Source: Sambucus nigra (taxonomy: Eukaryota > Streptophyta > Magnoliopsida > Dipsacales > Adoxaceae). From it: a stretch of 64,000 nt of DNA. The position numbers and the translations under genes are program-made. The stretch lies in assembly GCA_949130495.1 (NCBI GenBank), contig OX422217.1, forward strand, positions 542,071,137 through 542,135,136. Direction: 5' to 3'. A model generated the notes under the pieces. That model was not told where the DNA came from, ran no database searches, and saw only the letters and a program-made list of their open reading frames with translations. Shown piece by piece: positions 24,703-35,461 of the stretch; within the stretch, counting starts at the first letter, position 1; each line of letters begins with the position of its first letter.

Positions 24703-25108
24703 TGTGGGTACCCGAAAATTAGAACTATGGGCCTCGACGAGTAGCCCCGTCCTGGCGGCCCAAAGTCCAGGCCCCTTATCTTTTATAATTGATCCGGTCT
24801 CCCCCACGATCCCATGAAGGAAAGTTATAGGGGAAATGGAAAACATGGAGGAAGCCATCACCTCTACTCATCTACATGTACATGTATATATTAAACCCTA
24901 GCTCCGGGGTAAAAGGACAAGTTGTATTCTCTGTAATCACTCTGCGTAGTATATAGAAATAATATCGACTGCACCACCGTGGACGTAGGCACATCTTGGC
25001 TGAACCACGTACATCCTTTGTTGTGTGATTGGCATCTTGTATTCCTTGTTCTTTTCTTGATAATCTTTCTCTCATATTTATTTGTGTTGCATAATAATTA
25101 CCTCTATA
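24703..25108 (+). repeat. 5' LTR of element III
   Basis: 406 bp, starting TGTGGGTACCC. It ends CTCTATA, where the 3' LTR has CTCTACA, so the terminal CA has mutated to TA. It contains a 36-bp block near 24890 that the 3' LTR lacks. Confidence 0.92.
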
Positions 25109-25110
25109 AT

Positions 25111-25127
25111 TGGCGCCGTCTGTGGGA
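25111..25127 (+). promoter_or_regulatory. Primer-binding site of element III
   Basis: TGGCGCCGTCTGTGGGA lies two bases after the LTR. This type of PBS is common in plant Tat/Athila-type Gypsy elements. Confidence 0.85.
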
Positions 25128-25175
25128 ACGTTCATCTTTCCCTGAGAAGAGCCAACGTCAAGAAAGGAGTTTAAG

Positions 25176-26640
25176 ATGTCTGGTCACAGCAGCAATGCTC
25201 CCCAAGCAGGAGATATTCAAGAGCCACCTGCTCCTCGCAGGATTAGGTCTGAAGTCCGACGTTCAGATCAGAGAGCTCGCCTGGAAAGACCAACCTCAAA
25301 AGAAAGTCAGGGACCAGCGAGGTCCACGCAGATATCCAGGTTGATTGATGCGTACGAGGCAAGGCTCCACGAGCAGAAGGAGTCTTCTCGCAGATACGAG
25401 GCCGAGAATGCTCGCTTGAAAAGAAGACTGGAAAGACTAGAGAGGGAGCTTCGTTCTGATAATAGGAGACGCCCATATCACACTCCTAGCCCTCAGGCGA
25501 GAAAGTCTCGCAGCCGAGGAAGGAGCCCTATGCGAGAATATCAAAGGGACGAAGGAGGCGAGTCAGACGATGACCTCCGCGAACAGCTGCGAAGAGCTCG
25601 CCGCCACCAGAGCCCTGCTCGCAGCGACGAGCACATACGAAACATAGTCCGCGGGGAGATGGACCAGCATCCCGCTCACCACGGAAGAAGATCAACTAGA
25701 GAGCTCGCGAGGCGAGCTCTCAAAACCCAGATGAAGTCACCTTTCACAAGATAAATTGAAGAGGAGGAAGCTCCCAAGAAATTTTCCATTCCAAGGTTCA
25801 AGATTTATGACAGAAAGACTGATCCCATCGATCACGTCAGGCAATACCGACAGGCCATGACCCTCTGGAATCACCGAGATGCCCTGATGTGCCGTATTTT
25901 CCCCTGGAGCCTTCATGATGTAGCACATAAGTGGTTCAAAAGGCTTCCCCACTGGTCGATCAAGAATTTCAAATCCCTAGCCGAATTTTTTATGGCCCGA
26001 TTCATCACCAGTAGCTCCCATCCCAAAAGGATGGATGCTCTACTAACAATGAAGAAAATGCCTCAGGAGACCCTCCGAGAATACGCGAAGAGGTACTGGG
26101 AGTTATTCAATGAGATCGAGGACTGCGTGGAGGAAGTGACAGTGGCCTTCTTCAAAATTGGGCTCCCTAGTTCTTCCCTCCTCTGCCAATCCCTGACGAA
26201 GAAGAAAGCTATGACTATTGACGACCTAATGGCCCAAATCGAGAAATACGCAAAGGTGGAAGATGTCACATGCTCTAATACAGGAGAAAACGGTCGAGCT
26301 AAGCTCACTACCAAGGTAGGTGAGAAAACTGAGAACCAGAGGAAAGGAGGAAAGAACGGAGGAAAAATGGCTCCAAGAACGGAAGGAACCAGGACACGTC
26401 GAAAGAATTCCAGGCGGTCAACACCGTCTTCAAAGAACCAATTTACAAGGTTCTCGCGAAGATCAAGGATGAGCTATTCATCAAGTGGCCCAGGAAGATG
26501 GGGGGAGATCCCTCGAAGAGGAACAATGCGTTATGATGCGCTTTTCACAAAGAGGGAGGACACAAGACCGAGCACTGCAAAGATCTTAAGTCTTACCTCG
26601 AAGAGTTGGCCCAGTCCGGGAATTTGAACGACTTTGTGGA
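25176..26640 (+). pseudogene. gag of element III (one stop, two frameshifts)
   Basis: Gag forms the capsid of the virus-like particle. The ORF starts at ATG 25176 with an Arg/Glu-rich, probably coiled-coil N-terminal region (about 190 codons). It hits TAA at 25752-25754, then continues in the same frame. The capsid-type retrotransposon Gag domain follows, with WSLHDVAHKWFKRLP and FMARFITS blocks at roughly 25900-26010. Near 26361-26367 (an A run) the coherent frame moves by one and encodes a knuckle-like CAFHKEGGHKTEHC segment (26537-26578). A second A run at 26640-26646 restores the original frame, which then leads into the protease. Gag and Pol therefore probably shared one frame originally. 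Confidence 0.85.
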
Positions 26641-26649
26641 AAAAAAGGG

Positions 26650-27413
26650 CAGAGAAAGTGGCTGTCAACAGAGAGATGAGACCCGACAATGTGCTGGAGG
26701 ATGATGCTGGACACGAGTTCGTCGTAATTCACGGAGTATCTGACGTCAAGCAGATACAAGGGAACTCAGCTCGAATGGAGATGAAAAAACTTACAGCGGT
26801 AATGCAGGCTTTTCAAATCGATCCAGAAAAGTCACAGTCAGGAAAGCGTCGACGAGCAGAGGACGTCAACTATAACAAGCATATTGTTTTTACGGATGAA
26901 GATTTAATGGGAGTAAGGATCCCACATCATGATGCCCTGGTCATTACACTCAGGATAGCCAACTTTGACATCGACAAGCTGCTCGTCGATCAAGGAAGCT
27001 CATCCGAAGTAATGTACCTGGACCTATTCAGGAAATTGAAGTTGAGCATCGCCGACCTAAAGGAGGCTACTATTCCTTTGGTCGGCTTCACTGGAAAAAT
27101 GACCATGCCCCTAGGCAAGATAGTGCTCCCAGTTCGTGTCGGGAACGTCTCCAAGATGATTGAGTTTTTGGTAGTTGACATCGAATCACCATACCAGGCC
27201 ATCCTCGGCAGAGGGTGGCTTCATGCAATGAAGGCGGTCTCCTCGACCTACCATCAGAAACTCAAGTATGTAACTGAGCAAGGATTAATGGAGATCCACG
27301 GCGACCAAGTGATGGCGAGGAAGTGCTTCATAGAAACCATCCGACCAAATCCAGAGAAGAAGGCCGATCAACCCAGCGAGAAGGTTGAAGAGGGTGTGAT
27401 ACCTTCTAAATAG
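26650..27413 (+). pseudogene. Aspartic protease region of element III pol
   Basis: The retropepsin processes the Gag-Pol polyprotein. The active-site-like motif LLVDQGSSSEVMYLDLF starts near 26978, with a flap region (PLVGFTGKM) and the later ILGRGWLHAM block, the order seen in Tat-type proteases. The second residue of the D-x-G-S motif is Gln here, instead of the usual Thr/Ser/Gly. The frame ends at TAG 27411-27413, but the same frame continues into RT, so that stop is a mutation and not a gene end. Confidence 0.82.
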
Positions 27414-28904
27414 CAACTAAAGTATGGAAGACCAGGAGTAGAGGAGACCAGGCTCCTCCCCTCCGAGCGCGTCATCGAGGACCTGGTAGAAGTTATAGTC
27501 AAAGTTGGTGACAGTAGCAGAGTCTTCTTGATTGGAGCATCTCTCACCGACCAAGAACAGAAGGAGTTGACGACCTTGCTGAGACACAACGTAGATGTTT
27601 TCGCATGGGAACTATACGAGCTGCCTGGAATTGATACTGATATGGTCTGTCACCAGCTGCACGTCGACCCCACATTCAAGCCAGTCACGCAGAAGGCACG
27701 AAGAACTGCACCCGAGAAGGCTAAAGTGGTCGAAAAGGAAGTCGAAAAGTTGTTGGATGCAGGATCCATACGGGAAGTGCAATTCCCCAAGTGGTTGTCC
27801 AACCCAGTAGTGGTTCTGAAGAACAATGGGAAGTGGAGAGTTTGCATCGACTTCACTGACCTCAACAAAGCATGCCCTAAGGATAGTTTCCCACTCCTAA
27901 AGATAGACCAACTAGTATATGCCACTGCAGCTCATGAGCAAATGAGTTTCCTGGACGCATACTCAGGATATCACTAGATCCCCTTGTATACCCCAGACCA
28001 GGACAAAACGGCGTTCATCACGACAGTTGGGTTGTATTGCTACATGGTCATGCCATTTGGGCTCAAGAATGCGGGGGAAACCTATCAGCGGCTGGTCATA
28101 AAAATATTCAAGGATCAAATGGGAGACACAATGGAGGTCTACATCGATGACATGCTCGTTAAGAGCAAGAAGAAGGAAAATCACCTCTCAGACCTGTCAA
28201 AGACCTTCGAAATCCTCAGGAAGTACCGAATGAAGCTTAATGCGAGCAAGTGTTCCTTCGGTGTCCAGTCAAGAAAATTTCTGGGATACTTGGTCAGTAA
28301 GAGAGGCATTGAAGCTAATCCGGACCAGATTGATGCAATCAACTGGGTACAACCCCCTCGAACAGCCCAGGACGTGCAGAAGCTCACTGGAATGCTCGCT
28401 GCCTTAAATCGCTTCATTTCCAAATCCTCCGAGAAGTGCAAGCCTTTCTTCCAGCTTCTAAAAGGGATTAAACCAATAGAATGGAGCCCGGACTGCTCAC
28501 GAGATTTGGACGAGCTCAAGTTCTACTTAAGCTCTCCACCGCTGCTTGTCATACCACAGCAAACGAATTCTTTGTACCTGTACCTCTCGGTATCCAATCA
28601 CACTGTCAGCTCGGTGTTAATATGCGAAGTCGCAGGAATCCAACACCCCGTTTACTATGCGAGCAAGACCTTATTAGACGCCGAGTAAAGGTACCTGCCT
28701 TTGGAGAAGCTCGCCTTTGCACTGGTAATAGCCTCGAGGAAACTTAAGCATTATTTCGAAGCTCATACTATCATCGTCCTTACATCGCACCCCCTTAAGG
28801 CGGTCCTAAGGAAAGCGGATTTGTCGAGCAGATTGTCTAAGTGGTCAGTCGAGCTCGGCCGGTTCGACATCCAATTTCAACCAAGGACCGCTATCAAGGG
28901 TTAG
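27414..28904 (+). pseudogene. Reverse transcriptase and first RNase H of element III
   Basis: RT copies the genomic RNA. Motifs in order: KWRVCIDFTDLNKACPKDSF, FLDAYSGYH (then TAG at 27975), MPFGLKNAGETYQ and the catalytic VYIDDML, with YIDD at 28140-28151. The following RNase H region has YLYLSVSNHTVSSVL where an active enzyme has an Asp-bearing YTDAS-type motif, then YYASKTLLDAE, LEKLAFALVIASRKL and HPLKAVL. Loss of the catalytic Asp in this first RNase H is common in Tat elements, where a second RNase H takes over. Stops: TAG 27975, TAA 28686, TAG 28902. The frame is otherwise unbroken. Confidence 0.93.
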
Positions 28905-28979
28905 ATCCTCGCTTATTTCATAGCCGAATTCACTGGCCAAGAACTCCCTAACCAAACTCAACCAACAAAGCAAAAGGAG

Positions 28980-29462
28980 AACCCAACAACAGTGGAAACC
29001 TGGAAACTATTCGTTGATGGAACCTCCAACTCAAAGGGGGCAGGCGTAGGCATTGTTCTCATCACCCCAGAAAACACCATCCTTGAGCAAGGAATCAGGC
29101 TTGGATTTGCATCCTCCAACAACGAAGCAGAGTACGAAGCCCTAATAGCCGGTCTCCAAAAGGCGCAAACTCTGGGAGCAAAACGTTTACAGGTGTTCGG
29201 CGATTCTCAACTAGTCTCCAATCAGATAAGTGGAGATTACAACGCGAAGGATGAAAGAATGGCAGCCTACCTCGCCCTGGTGAGAAAACTAATGACGAGC
29301 TTCGAGGAGATCAACATCCAGTAGTTTCCCAGAGGGCAAAACAGTCATGCCGACGCCTTAGCAGCCCTAAGCTCGGCAGTTGATTCTAGCCTTAAAAGGG
29401 TCATTCCCATCGATTTCCTCATTTGTCCAAGCATTAACCACAACAGCAAGCTGCCAAACGTG
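28980..29462 (+). pseudogene. Second (archaeal-type) RNase H of element III
   Basis: The segment has the catalytic set of an active RNase [14 protein letters not shown] (Asp at 29016-29018), [13 protein letters not shown] (Glu), [11 protein letters not shown] (Asp) and SHADALA (His/Asp). The extra aRNH between the first RNase H and integrase is diagnostic for the Tat clade. A TAG at 29322 interrupts it before the last motif, and TAA at 29466 follows. Unlike the first RNase H, all the catalytic positions I can read are kept. Confidence 0.85.
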
Positions 29463-29477
29463 GAATAAATACTCCAG

Positions 29478-30734
29478 GTGGGATCAGCCCCCAGCTGGAT
29501 GGACCCCTTAAGAGACTATTTAAAGGAGGGAACGCTCCCAGAGGAGAAGAAAACCGCCCACCAGATAAGAGTCAAAGCTGCTCGCTTTCACTTATCCACA
29601 GGAGGCGACTTGTATAAGAAGTCCTTCTCCGGTACCTACCTTAGATGCGTCCACCCAGACGATGTTGAGCAAGTGCTGCGCGAGCTTCACGAAGGAATCT
29701 GTGGAAGTCATGTCGGAGGAAGGTCTCTAGCCTTTCGAGCAATGAAGGAAGGATATTGGTGGCCATATATGCAAAAGGACTCCGCAGTATATGTCCGCAA
29801 ATGCCCGAAATTCCAGCTTCACGCTCCAATGGTCCACCAACCCGCTAGCGACCTAAAATCCCTGACCAGCCCGTGGCCCTTCGCCCAATGGGGGATGGAC
29901 ATCATGGGACCACTACCCACTGCTGCCGGCAATCGCAAATACCTGTTGGTTGCAACTGACTACTTCACCAAATGTATCGAGGCAGAACCATTGGCAAACA
30001 TCCGAGATGTTGATATGATAAGGTTCATATGGAGGCATATAATCACTCGATTCGAAATCCCCAGTACCATCATCACTGATAATGGGACACAATTCGAGAG
30101 TGGCCCCTTTCAGGACTTCTGTAACGAACACGGGATCAGGCACAACTTTAGTTCGGTGGCCTACCCTCAGAGCAATGGGCAAGCAGAAGCTTCCAACAAA
30201 ACTGTAATCGATGGATTGAAGAAGCGACTAGAACGAGCCAAAGGCGCATGGGCAACCGAGCTACCCCATGTCCTATGGGCATACCGAACAACTCCTCGGC
30301 GAGCAACAGGATAAACCCCATTTTCGCTAACATATGGCATGGAAGGAGTCATTCCACTAGAAGCGGGTTTGCCAACAATGAGATCCGACCTTATCGACCA
30401 AGGCCAGAATGATGGGGCGTTGCTCGCTGAACTCGACCTCGCCGATGAGCGCCGAGAACTTACCCTAGTGAAGCTTACGAGCTATCAGCAACAGCTCGCA
30501 AAGCATTACCACAAACGGGTTAACCCGAGAAGATTCCAAGTTGGGGACTATGTTCTAAGGAAAGTCCTGGGCAACACAGTAAGGTAATCAGACGGCAAGC
30601 TAGGGCCAAACTGGGAAGGACCCTTTAAAGTAACTAAAGACGACCTGCAATGTGCATATCATTTGGAAACGATGGAGGGCAGAGAGATACCACGAGCATG
30701 GAATGCAGCTAATCTTAAGAAATTCTATTTTTAG
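29478..30734 (+). pseudogene. Integrase and pol C-terminus of element III
   Basis: Integrase inserts the cDNA. The N-terminal zinc domain shows ELHEGICGSHVGG (two His) and VRKCPKF, where the second Cys of CxxC is replaced by Phe (codon TTC at 29811-29813). The core DDE triad is present: Asp 29898-29900 (GMDIMGP), Asp 30078-30080 (TDNGTQF) and Glu 30186-30188 (GQAEASN). The YQQQLAKHYHKRVNPRRFQV and LGPNWEGPFKV blocks follow, ending at TAG 30732-30734. In-frame stops occur at 30312 (TAA) and 30585 (TAA). There is no chromodomain. Confidence 0.92.
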
Positions 30735-31275
30735 ATTCTCAAGGAATTCTATTGTTGAATCTTTTTCTTGTATTTGTTATGTGAAAGGAACAGTTCATTC
30801 CCCTTATTACTAATTAAATTAGTAACTGCGTTTTATCACACATCTTTTTCCAAATCACAGGCATGATGGTCGATATAGCAGGGGAATACCCCTCCTCAGG
30901 TCATCATCATGAAACACGAGAGACCTCTTAGCATTGCCCCTGGCAATATATAAATCCCTACGGAGGATTCTTAGGCAATGCGACCAGATTTTATACTGGC
31001 CATCAAACCTACTTTGGTTGAGCAAAATCCTGATCGGATGAAGACATCCAATACCAGGTGTGTCCTCGCCAATTGCCCTACTTAGGCCTAAGGGAGTGTG
31101 ACGACACAACCTAAAAGGTAAAATGGGGCATAATGGTATTTTGGTATTATACTGGACTGGGGGGACACTTGCATGACAAAACAAAAAGGATTATGAAGCA
31201 GCAAGAATATAAAAAGATTGGATGAACACGTTTAGTCGGCAAAATTGCCCAAAACACGGACTTTTCATTAATCTC

Positions 31276-31457
31276 TTATATTTACAACAATGATAATACA
31301 TGTTTAGTCGGCGAACTTCGCCCAAAGCATTTACATTATCAAAAAAGACAAAAGAATAACAACTTGTTATATTTACAACAATGATAATACATGTTTAGTC
31401 GGCGAACTTCGCCCAAAGAATTTACATTATCAAAAAAGACGAAAGAATAACAACTTG
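31276..31457. repeat. 91-bp tandem duplication in the 3' non-pol region of element III
   Basis: Copies 31276-31366 and 31367-31457 differ at only a few positions. Each contains GTTTAGTCGGCGAACTTCGC; a diverged third copy of that core sits at about 31229. Tandem repeats between pol and the 3' LTR are typical of Tat elements. Confidence 0.9.
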
Positions 31458-31464
31458 CAAAAAT

Positions 31465-32391
31465 TCAAGAAGGTGGAACCCTCCGAACAAGATAATCTGC
31501 CACCCTAGCTCTTCGTCCGTCATCAAGAGCAGGGACCAGCTCTTCCACAACCTCATCTGCGTCCAACTCTAATAGTTGCCGAGGAATAGCATCAATGGGG
31601 ATCCATCGATCATCCCTCCTGAATGGGTTGGGCCTCAGAGTGGAGGAGGACATCTCGTGACGATACCATAACACCGAGATCCTCGGGACCTGAAGCTCTT
31701 TTAAGGCACTCAACCACCCTCTGATGAAAGAAAGTTCCTCGAACTCGGATAGTATTATGGGAGCATCTAGCTAGCCTTGATCATAATCGTCATCCCACGC
31801 TTATCGAGGACCCTTCTTGAATAAGTGCCGTAATCGGGTAACATCCCTTTGAAGCCCAGCAACAGTTACATATGCTCGCCGGACATCATCACGGAGCTTT
31901 TCCATCTCCTTACCCCGCTGTTCTTCTGCTTCCCTGTTCCTGCCCCTGGAGCTCCTACCAGCTCGCGGGAGGGGAGGACGAGTGGAACCTCGCGGCATAG
32001 GAGGAGTATGTCCAGCTCGCGAAGACGAGGAGCCTTACAAAACCGCTGAAACAATGCTCGGCGCATGCTCTCTAAGTTGCAAGAATTCCCTCCTCAGGTT
32101 TTCATTCTCCTACTACAGGAACTCCCCAACTTGGTTTATCTCGGTGGCCTCTAGTAACCTTGCTCTCAGTACATTGACTTCCTCTTGTACAGAGGCACCA
32201 ATGCCTTCCATCTCCTGGAGCCTGTCCTTCAGCTTAGCCACTAGCTCGAATTGCTCCTTATACTTTTGATTCCTTGACCTGAGAGATTTGCAAAGCCTAA
32301 CAAAGGCCTGATGAACCTGAGGACTGGCATTGGGACCAAGAGTCCTGCCCAATTGAGATGTGGCAGGAATATACTCTTCTACATCAGTCAA
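31465..32391 (-). pseudogene. Antisense coiled-coil ORF of element III
   Basis: One frame on the minus strand from 32391 to 31465, broken by TAG TAG (32110-32115), TAA (32035-32037), TAA (31801-31803) and TAG (31771-31773). It opens after a TTGTAG acceptor-like site with a Glu/Lys/Leu-rich segment (KEQFELVAKLKDRLQEMEGI) that looks like a coiled coil, then ENENLRREFLQL, an Arg-rich stretch and a C-terminal acidic LDADEVVEELVPALDD. It may be the last exon of the antisense gene at 32538-34719 or a separate gene. Function unknown. With five stops it is decayed. Confidence 0.55.
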
Positions 32392-33209
32392 CTACAAGAC
32401 ATAAAAGGGCAATGGAAAGAAAATCAATCAATGCACTGGAAAAAGAAGCCTTTTCATTTCATTGATAAAAGTCAAGTACATCGAGCCGAAATTGGAAAAA
32501 TTACAAGCAGAAGTACAAAAATAGTCCTAAAAGAAGATTAACTAGCAACCTCAGGCTTCCCAGAGGTGGCTGGCTGCTTCCCCTTGTCAGCAGCAGCAGA
32601 GGCATCCCCCTCAACAGGGATACCCTTATTCGCCTGGGCAGGACTAGCATCGGCAGGAATTGTTTGAGAGGCAAGATCAACACCCTCGATGGCTGGGGCA
32701 GGGGCTTCTTCGTCCACAGTTGGCATCGGACCCGGGTCATGCTCGTCGAATAGAGGAGACTCAGCATCAACACCAGTAGCTAAGAGGGCCTTGTTCCAGC
32801 CCTTCTTAAAGTTCAAACGAATGATGTAGCCTATCTGAACTTCGGCGTCTTCATAAGCAGCAGTCCACCCGGAGTTGTATGAATCCTCCTTGATGATGGA
32901 CACCTGGGACTATTTTTCCTTTAACTGCTCGGTTAGAGCCTTGTTCTCCTCCACCACACCCAGCTTGCTCGAGCAGACTAGGTCATAGGCCTGCCTCAGC
33001 TCGCTCAGCTCCTTAACGGTCGCATCCCTCTCTCGATTAGAATTGATGAGGGTCAGATCAGAGGAAGCTCGGGCGGCATCAGCAGCCTTCAAATCAGCCT
33101 CCAACTGAGAACCCCTGACTTCCAGAGGGGACTTATGCTGCTCCAGCTCGCCATTCCTTCTCACCAACTCGTCGCGAGAACGGTAGAGCACGACGAAGTC
33201 AGTCACAAA

Positions 33210-33288
33210 CTACCAAAAATAAAGAAGAGATTAAGAAGGAGAAATAACTAAAACTTGTTAAGGAATTGAAAAATGGAGAGGATCTTAC
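33210..33288 (-). other. Intron 2 of the antisense gene
   Basis: 79 bp on the minus strand, GTAAGATCC...TTTTTGGTAG, phase 0. Removing it joins a complete Leu codon to FVTDFVVLYRSR. Confidence 0.68.
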
Positions 33289-34115
33289 CAAGGCTAGCCT
33301 CTGGCTAGCTTGTAGGGCCAATTGATCAGACCCCAGCGCCCTCTGGCGATCTGCAGGAAGAGCTTCCCTCTCGAGCAGCGCAGGTGCCAGCTGAGGAGAA
33401 ACGGTAACTGAGGCCCCCTTGGGCAAAGCAGACACCGGGACCAAGGCTTGCCCAGCCTTCGTCCTCGACTCCATCTTTCTCCTCTCTTCCTCTTTCTCTA
33501 TCTCCATCCTCTTCCTCTCCTCCATCCTCTTCTTTTCCTCCACCTTCTTTCTTTCCTCCTCCTTTTTCCTCTCCCTCTCTCTCACCTGCTCTTCCTCTCT
33601 CCTCTTCCTCTCTCGCTCCTGAGTAGAAGAGCGAGAACCAGTAGCCATGGCCCCTGAAGTGGACTTTTGTTTCTTTGATCTTTGTGCAAGGAGCACGTGG
33701 TCCTCATCATCATTGTCTCTAATCAGGTTCTTCCTTGGAGGCATCTCTTCACCTGAACTGCTGGAAGTGCTCGACGATCCTCGAGTTTCAGAATCCTCTT
33801 CACAATCAGAAGAACTGCTACTGTCAGAGCTCCCTTCACCCAAATTACTCGCAGCTCCTGCAAGTTCACTCTCAGAGCTGCTCTCCTCTTCGTCCAACTG
33901 GATAGGCTCAGCAGTAGTCTCTCCAAAAAAATCAAACTCTGGAACACTATCCACAGGCCGTGCTATGAAGCTGGAGCCTACGTTCTTATACTCGAGCAAA
34001 AAGGCAGCAAACCTGGGATGCTCGCCGTCACCCAGAGGCTCCCTGATATTCCAAGCTTTCACCAACTCCGAGATACGAACCTCGTTGAGAGCAGGCTCCA
34101 AATTCTTTATCCTCG

Positions 34116-34190
34116 CTGTGGAATAAAAAGCAAAGAGGGGTTAGAAAAGTCACAAATCAGCAAAAGTTGAAACAACAGTACAATGTCTAC
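34116..34190 (-). other. Intron 1 of the antisense gene
   Basis: 75 bp on the minus strand, GTAGAC...TTCCACAG, with a T-rich 3' part. Splicing joins ATA-G to CG-AGG and keeps one frame into exon 2. Confidence 0.6.
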
Positions 34191-34719
34191 CTATATATTA
34201 CTCTCCGTAGAAAGGAACAAAGAACCTCTCAGACCTCGACCCTTCAAACTGGGGAGGGAACTGCCAATTCCTAACGAGGAAACCCTCTTTCCTGTAGTCC
34301 TTGTGGGAATCAGGTAGGTTTACTACCAATACCCTATCAGGACTCCTAGCTTTGAGGTATAAGACACCTGAACTAGTTCGAGAAAAGGAATAACAGAAAC
34401 AGATCTCGGTAAGTCCTAACCTAGTACCATACAACTGGTTTATTATGTGGACGTCGTTTACTATCTTCCACACATTGGGCGAGCACTGTGCGGGAACAAT
34501 ATTGAAATAGCCAAAGAAATTCAAATATAGATCATTAGGGGGAAAAGTAAGTCCCCCCTGGGAAAGCAACAAAACATGGATCCAGTTGGTATCCTCTATA
34601 TCCCTAACGTTCCTAGGAGGGGAGGCACAACATTCAATATCTACCCACTCAGGAATGTTGTAGAACTTCCTGAATTCAGAGATTGACCTATTTCCAATCT
34701 TCGCCATTGAAAAACTCAA

Positions 34720-35086
34720 GAAAATCTACAAACCAAAGAGAAAGTGCAAAGAAAGGGCACGAGAAACTTATAAAACAGAAGATCGATTCAAGTGATGAAG
34801 AAGCACGAGCTCAAGACGACTAAGAAGCAATGGGAATGGGGATTAAGAGAAGAAGGTACGAGGCGCTAGAGTTATCAGAAGAAGGAAGAGTACTAGAAAG
34901 GCTGAAACGATGGAAGAAAACGTGGTTGTCCCAACAAGCCTTCAATTTTAATCATAGCGCACAAATAGCGAAGCGGGTGCCGCCAAAGCAACTTCACAGT
35001 TTTTGAAGAATCACAAATCAGCCATAATGGCTGATCATTTAAATCCATTGGACCCATAAACATGGCCCAACGAATTTAGGGGCAAT
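34720..35086. other. Leader of the antisense gene and 3' UTR/PPT of element III
   Basis: No ORF. The polypurine tract TTTAGGGGCAAT (35075-35086) directly precedes the 3' LTR. In the other direction this stretch would hold the antisense promoter or leader; no clear TATA box was identified. Confidence 0.6.
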
Positions 35087-35456
35087 TGTGGGTACCCAAA
35101 AATTAGAACTATGGGCCTGGACGAGTAGCCCAGTCCTGGCGGCCCAAAGTCCAGGCCCCTCATCTTTTATAATTGATTCGGTCTCCCCCACGATCCCATG
35201 AAGGGAAGTTATAGGGGAAATGGAAAACATGGAGGAACCCATCACCTCCACTCATCTACATGTACATGTATATATTCTCTGTAATCACTCTCCGGAGTAT
35301 ATAGAAATAATATCGACTGCACCACCGTGGACGTAGGTACATCTTGGCTGAACCACGTACATCCTTTGTTGTGTGATTGGCATCTTGTATTCCTTGTTCT
35401 TTTCTTGATAATCTTTCTCTCATATTTATTTGTGTTGCATAATAATTGCCTCTACA
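35087..35456 (+). repeat. 3' LTR of element III
   Basis: 370 bp, TGTGGGTACCC to CTCTACA, followed by the CTCAT duplication at 35457-35461. It carries a 36-bp deletion relative to the 5' LTR. Confidence 0.93.
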
Positions 35457-35461
35457 CTCAT

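Larger units (their letters stand above)
32538..34719 (-). pseudogene. Antisense spliced gene of element III (Tat antisense ORF, Transposase_28-like)
   Basis: Read on the minus strand. Exon 1 (34719-34191) starts MSFSMAKIGNRSISEF and contains NWIHVLLLSQGGLTFPPNDL and YFNIVPAQCSPNVWKIV, the pattern of the plant 'putative gypsy type transposon' family (Pfam Transposase_28). Intron 1 is 34190-34116. Exon 2 (34115-33289) has a Ser/Glu-rich acidic stretch and a long Arg/Lys/Glu charged helix. Intron 2 is 33288-33210. Exon 3 (33209-32538) is Glu/Leu-rich and ends at TAA. Both introns are GT-AG and preserve the frame. Stops TAA 34198-34200 and TAG 32910-32912 break it. Related antisense genes are known in Grande-type Tat elements; their role is unknown. 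Confidence 0.7.
24703..35456 (+). mobile_element. Ty3/Gypsy retrotransposon III, Tat-type, nested in element II
   Basis: Short LTRs (24703-25108, 35087-35456) are flanked by an exact CTCAT duplication (24698-24702 and 35457-35461). Order: PBS, gag, protease, RT, RNase H, second RNase H (aRNH), integrase, an antisense gene, PPT. A second RNase H and a long segment with antisense ORFs between pol and the 3' LTR are hallmarks of the Tat clade (Retand/Grande/Ogre relatives). The LTRs differ by a 36-bp indel and scattered substitutions (four in the first 78 bp), so the insertion is not recent. Pol has at least eight in-frame stops, so it is not autonomous now. Confidence 0.93.

Noticed and set aside
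26634..30734. In-frame TAA/TAG at expected Gln positions read as a nuclear code with UAR = Gln
   Set aside because: Stops also replace Trp and other residues, TGA stops occur in IV, and the features are plainly those of a flowering plant. Mutational decay explains it.
33419..34126. Plus-strand Ser/Leu-rich ORFs
   Set aside because: Shadows of the acidic and charged low-complexity exon 2 of the antisense gene.
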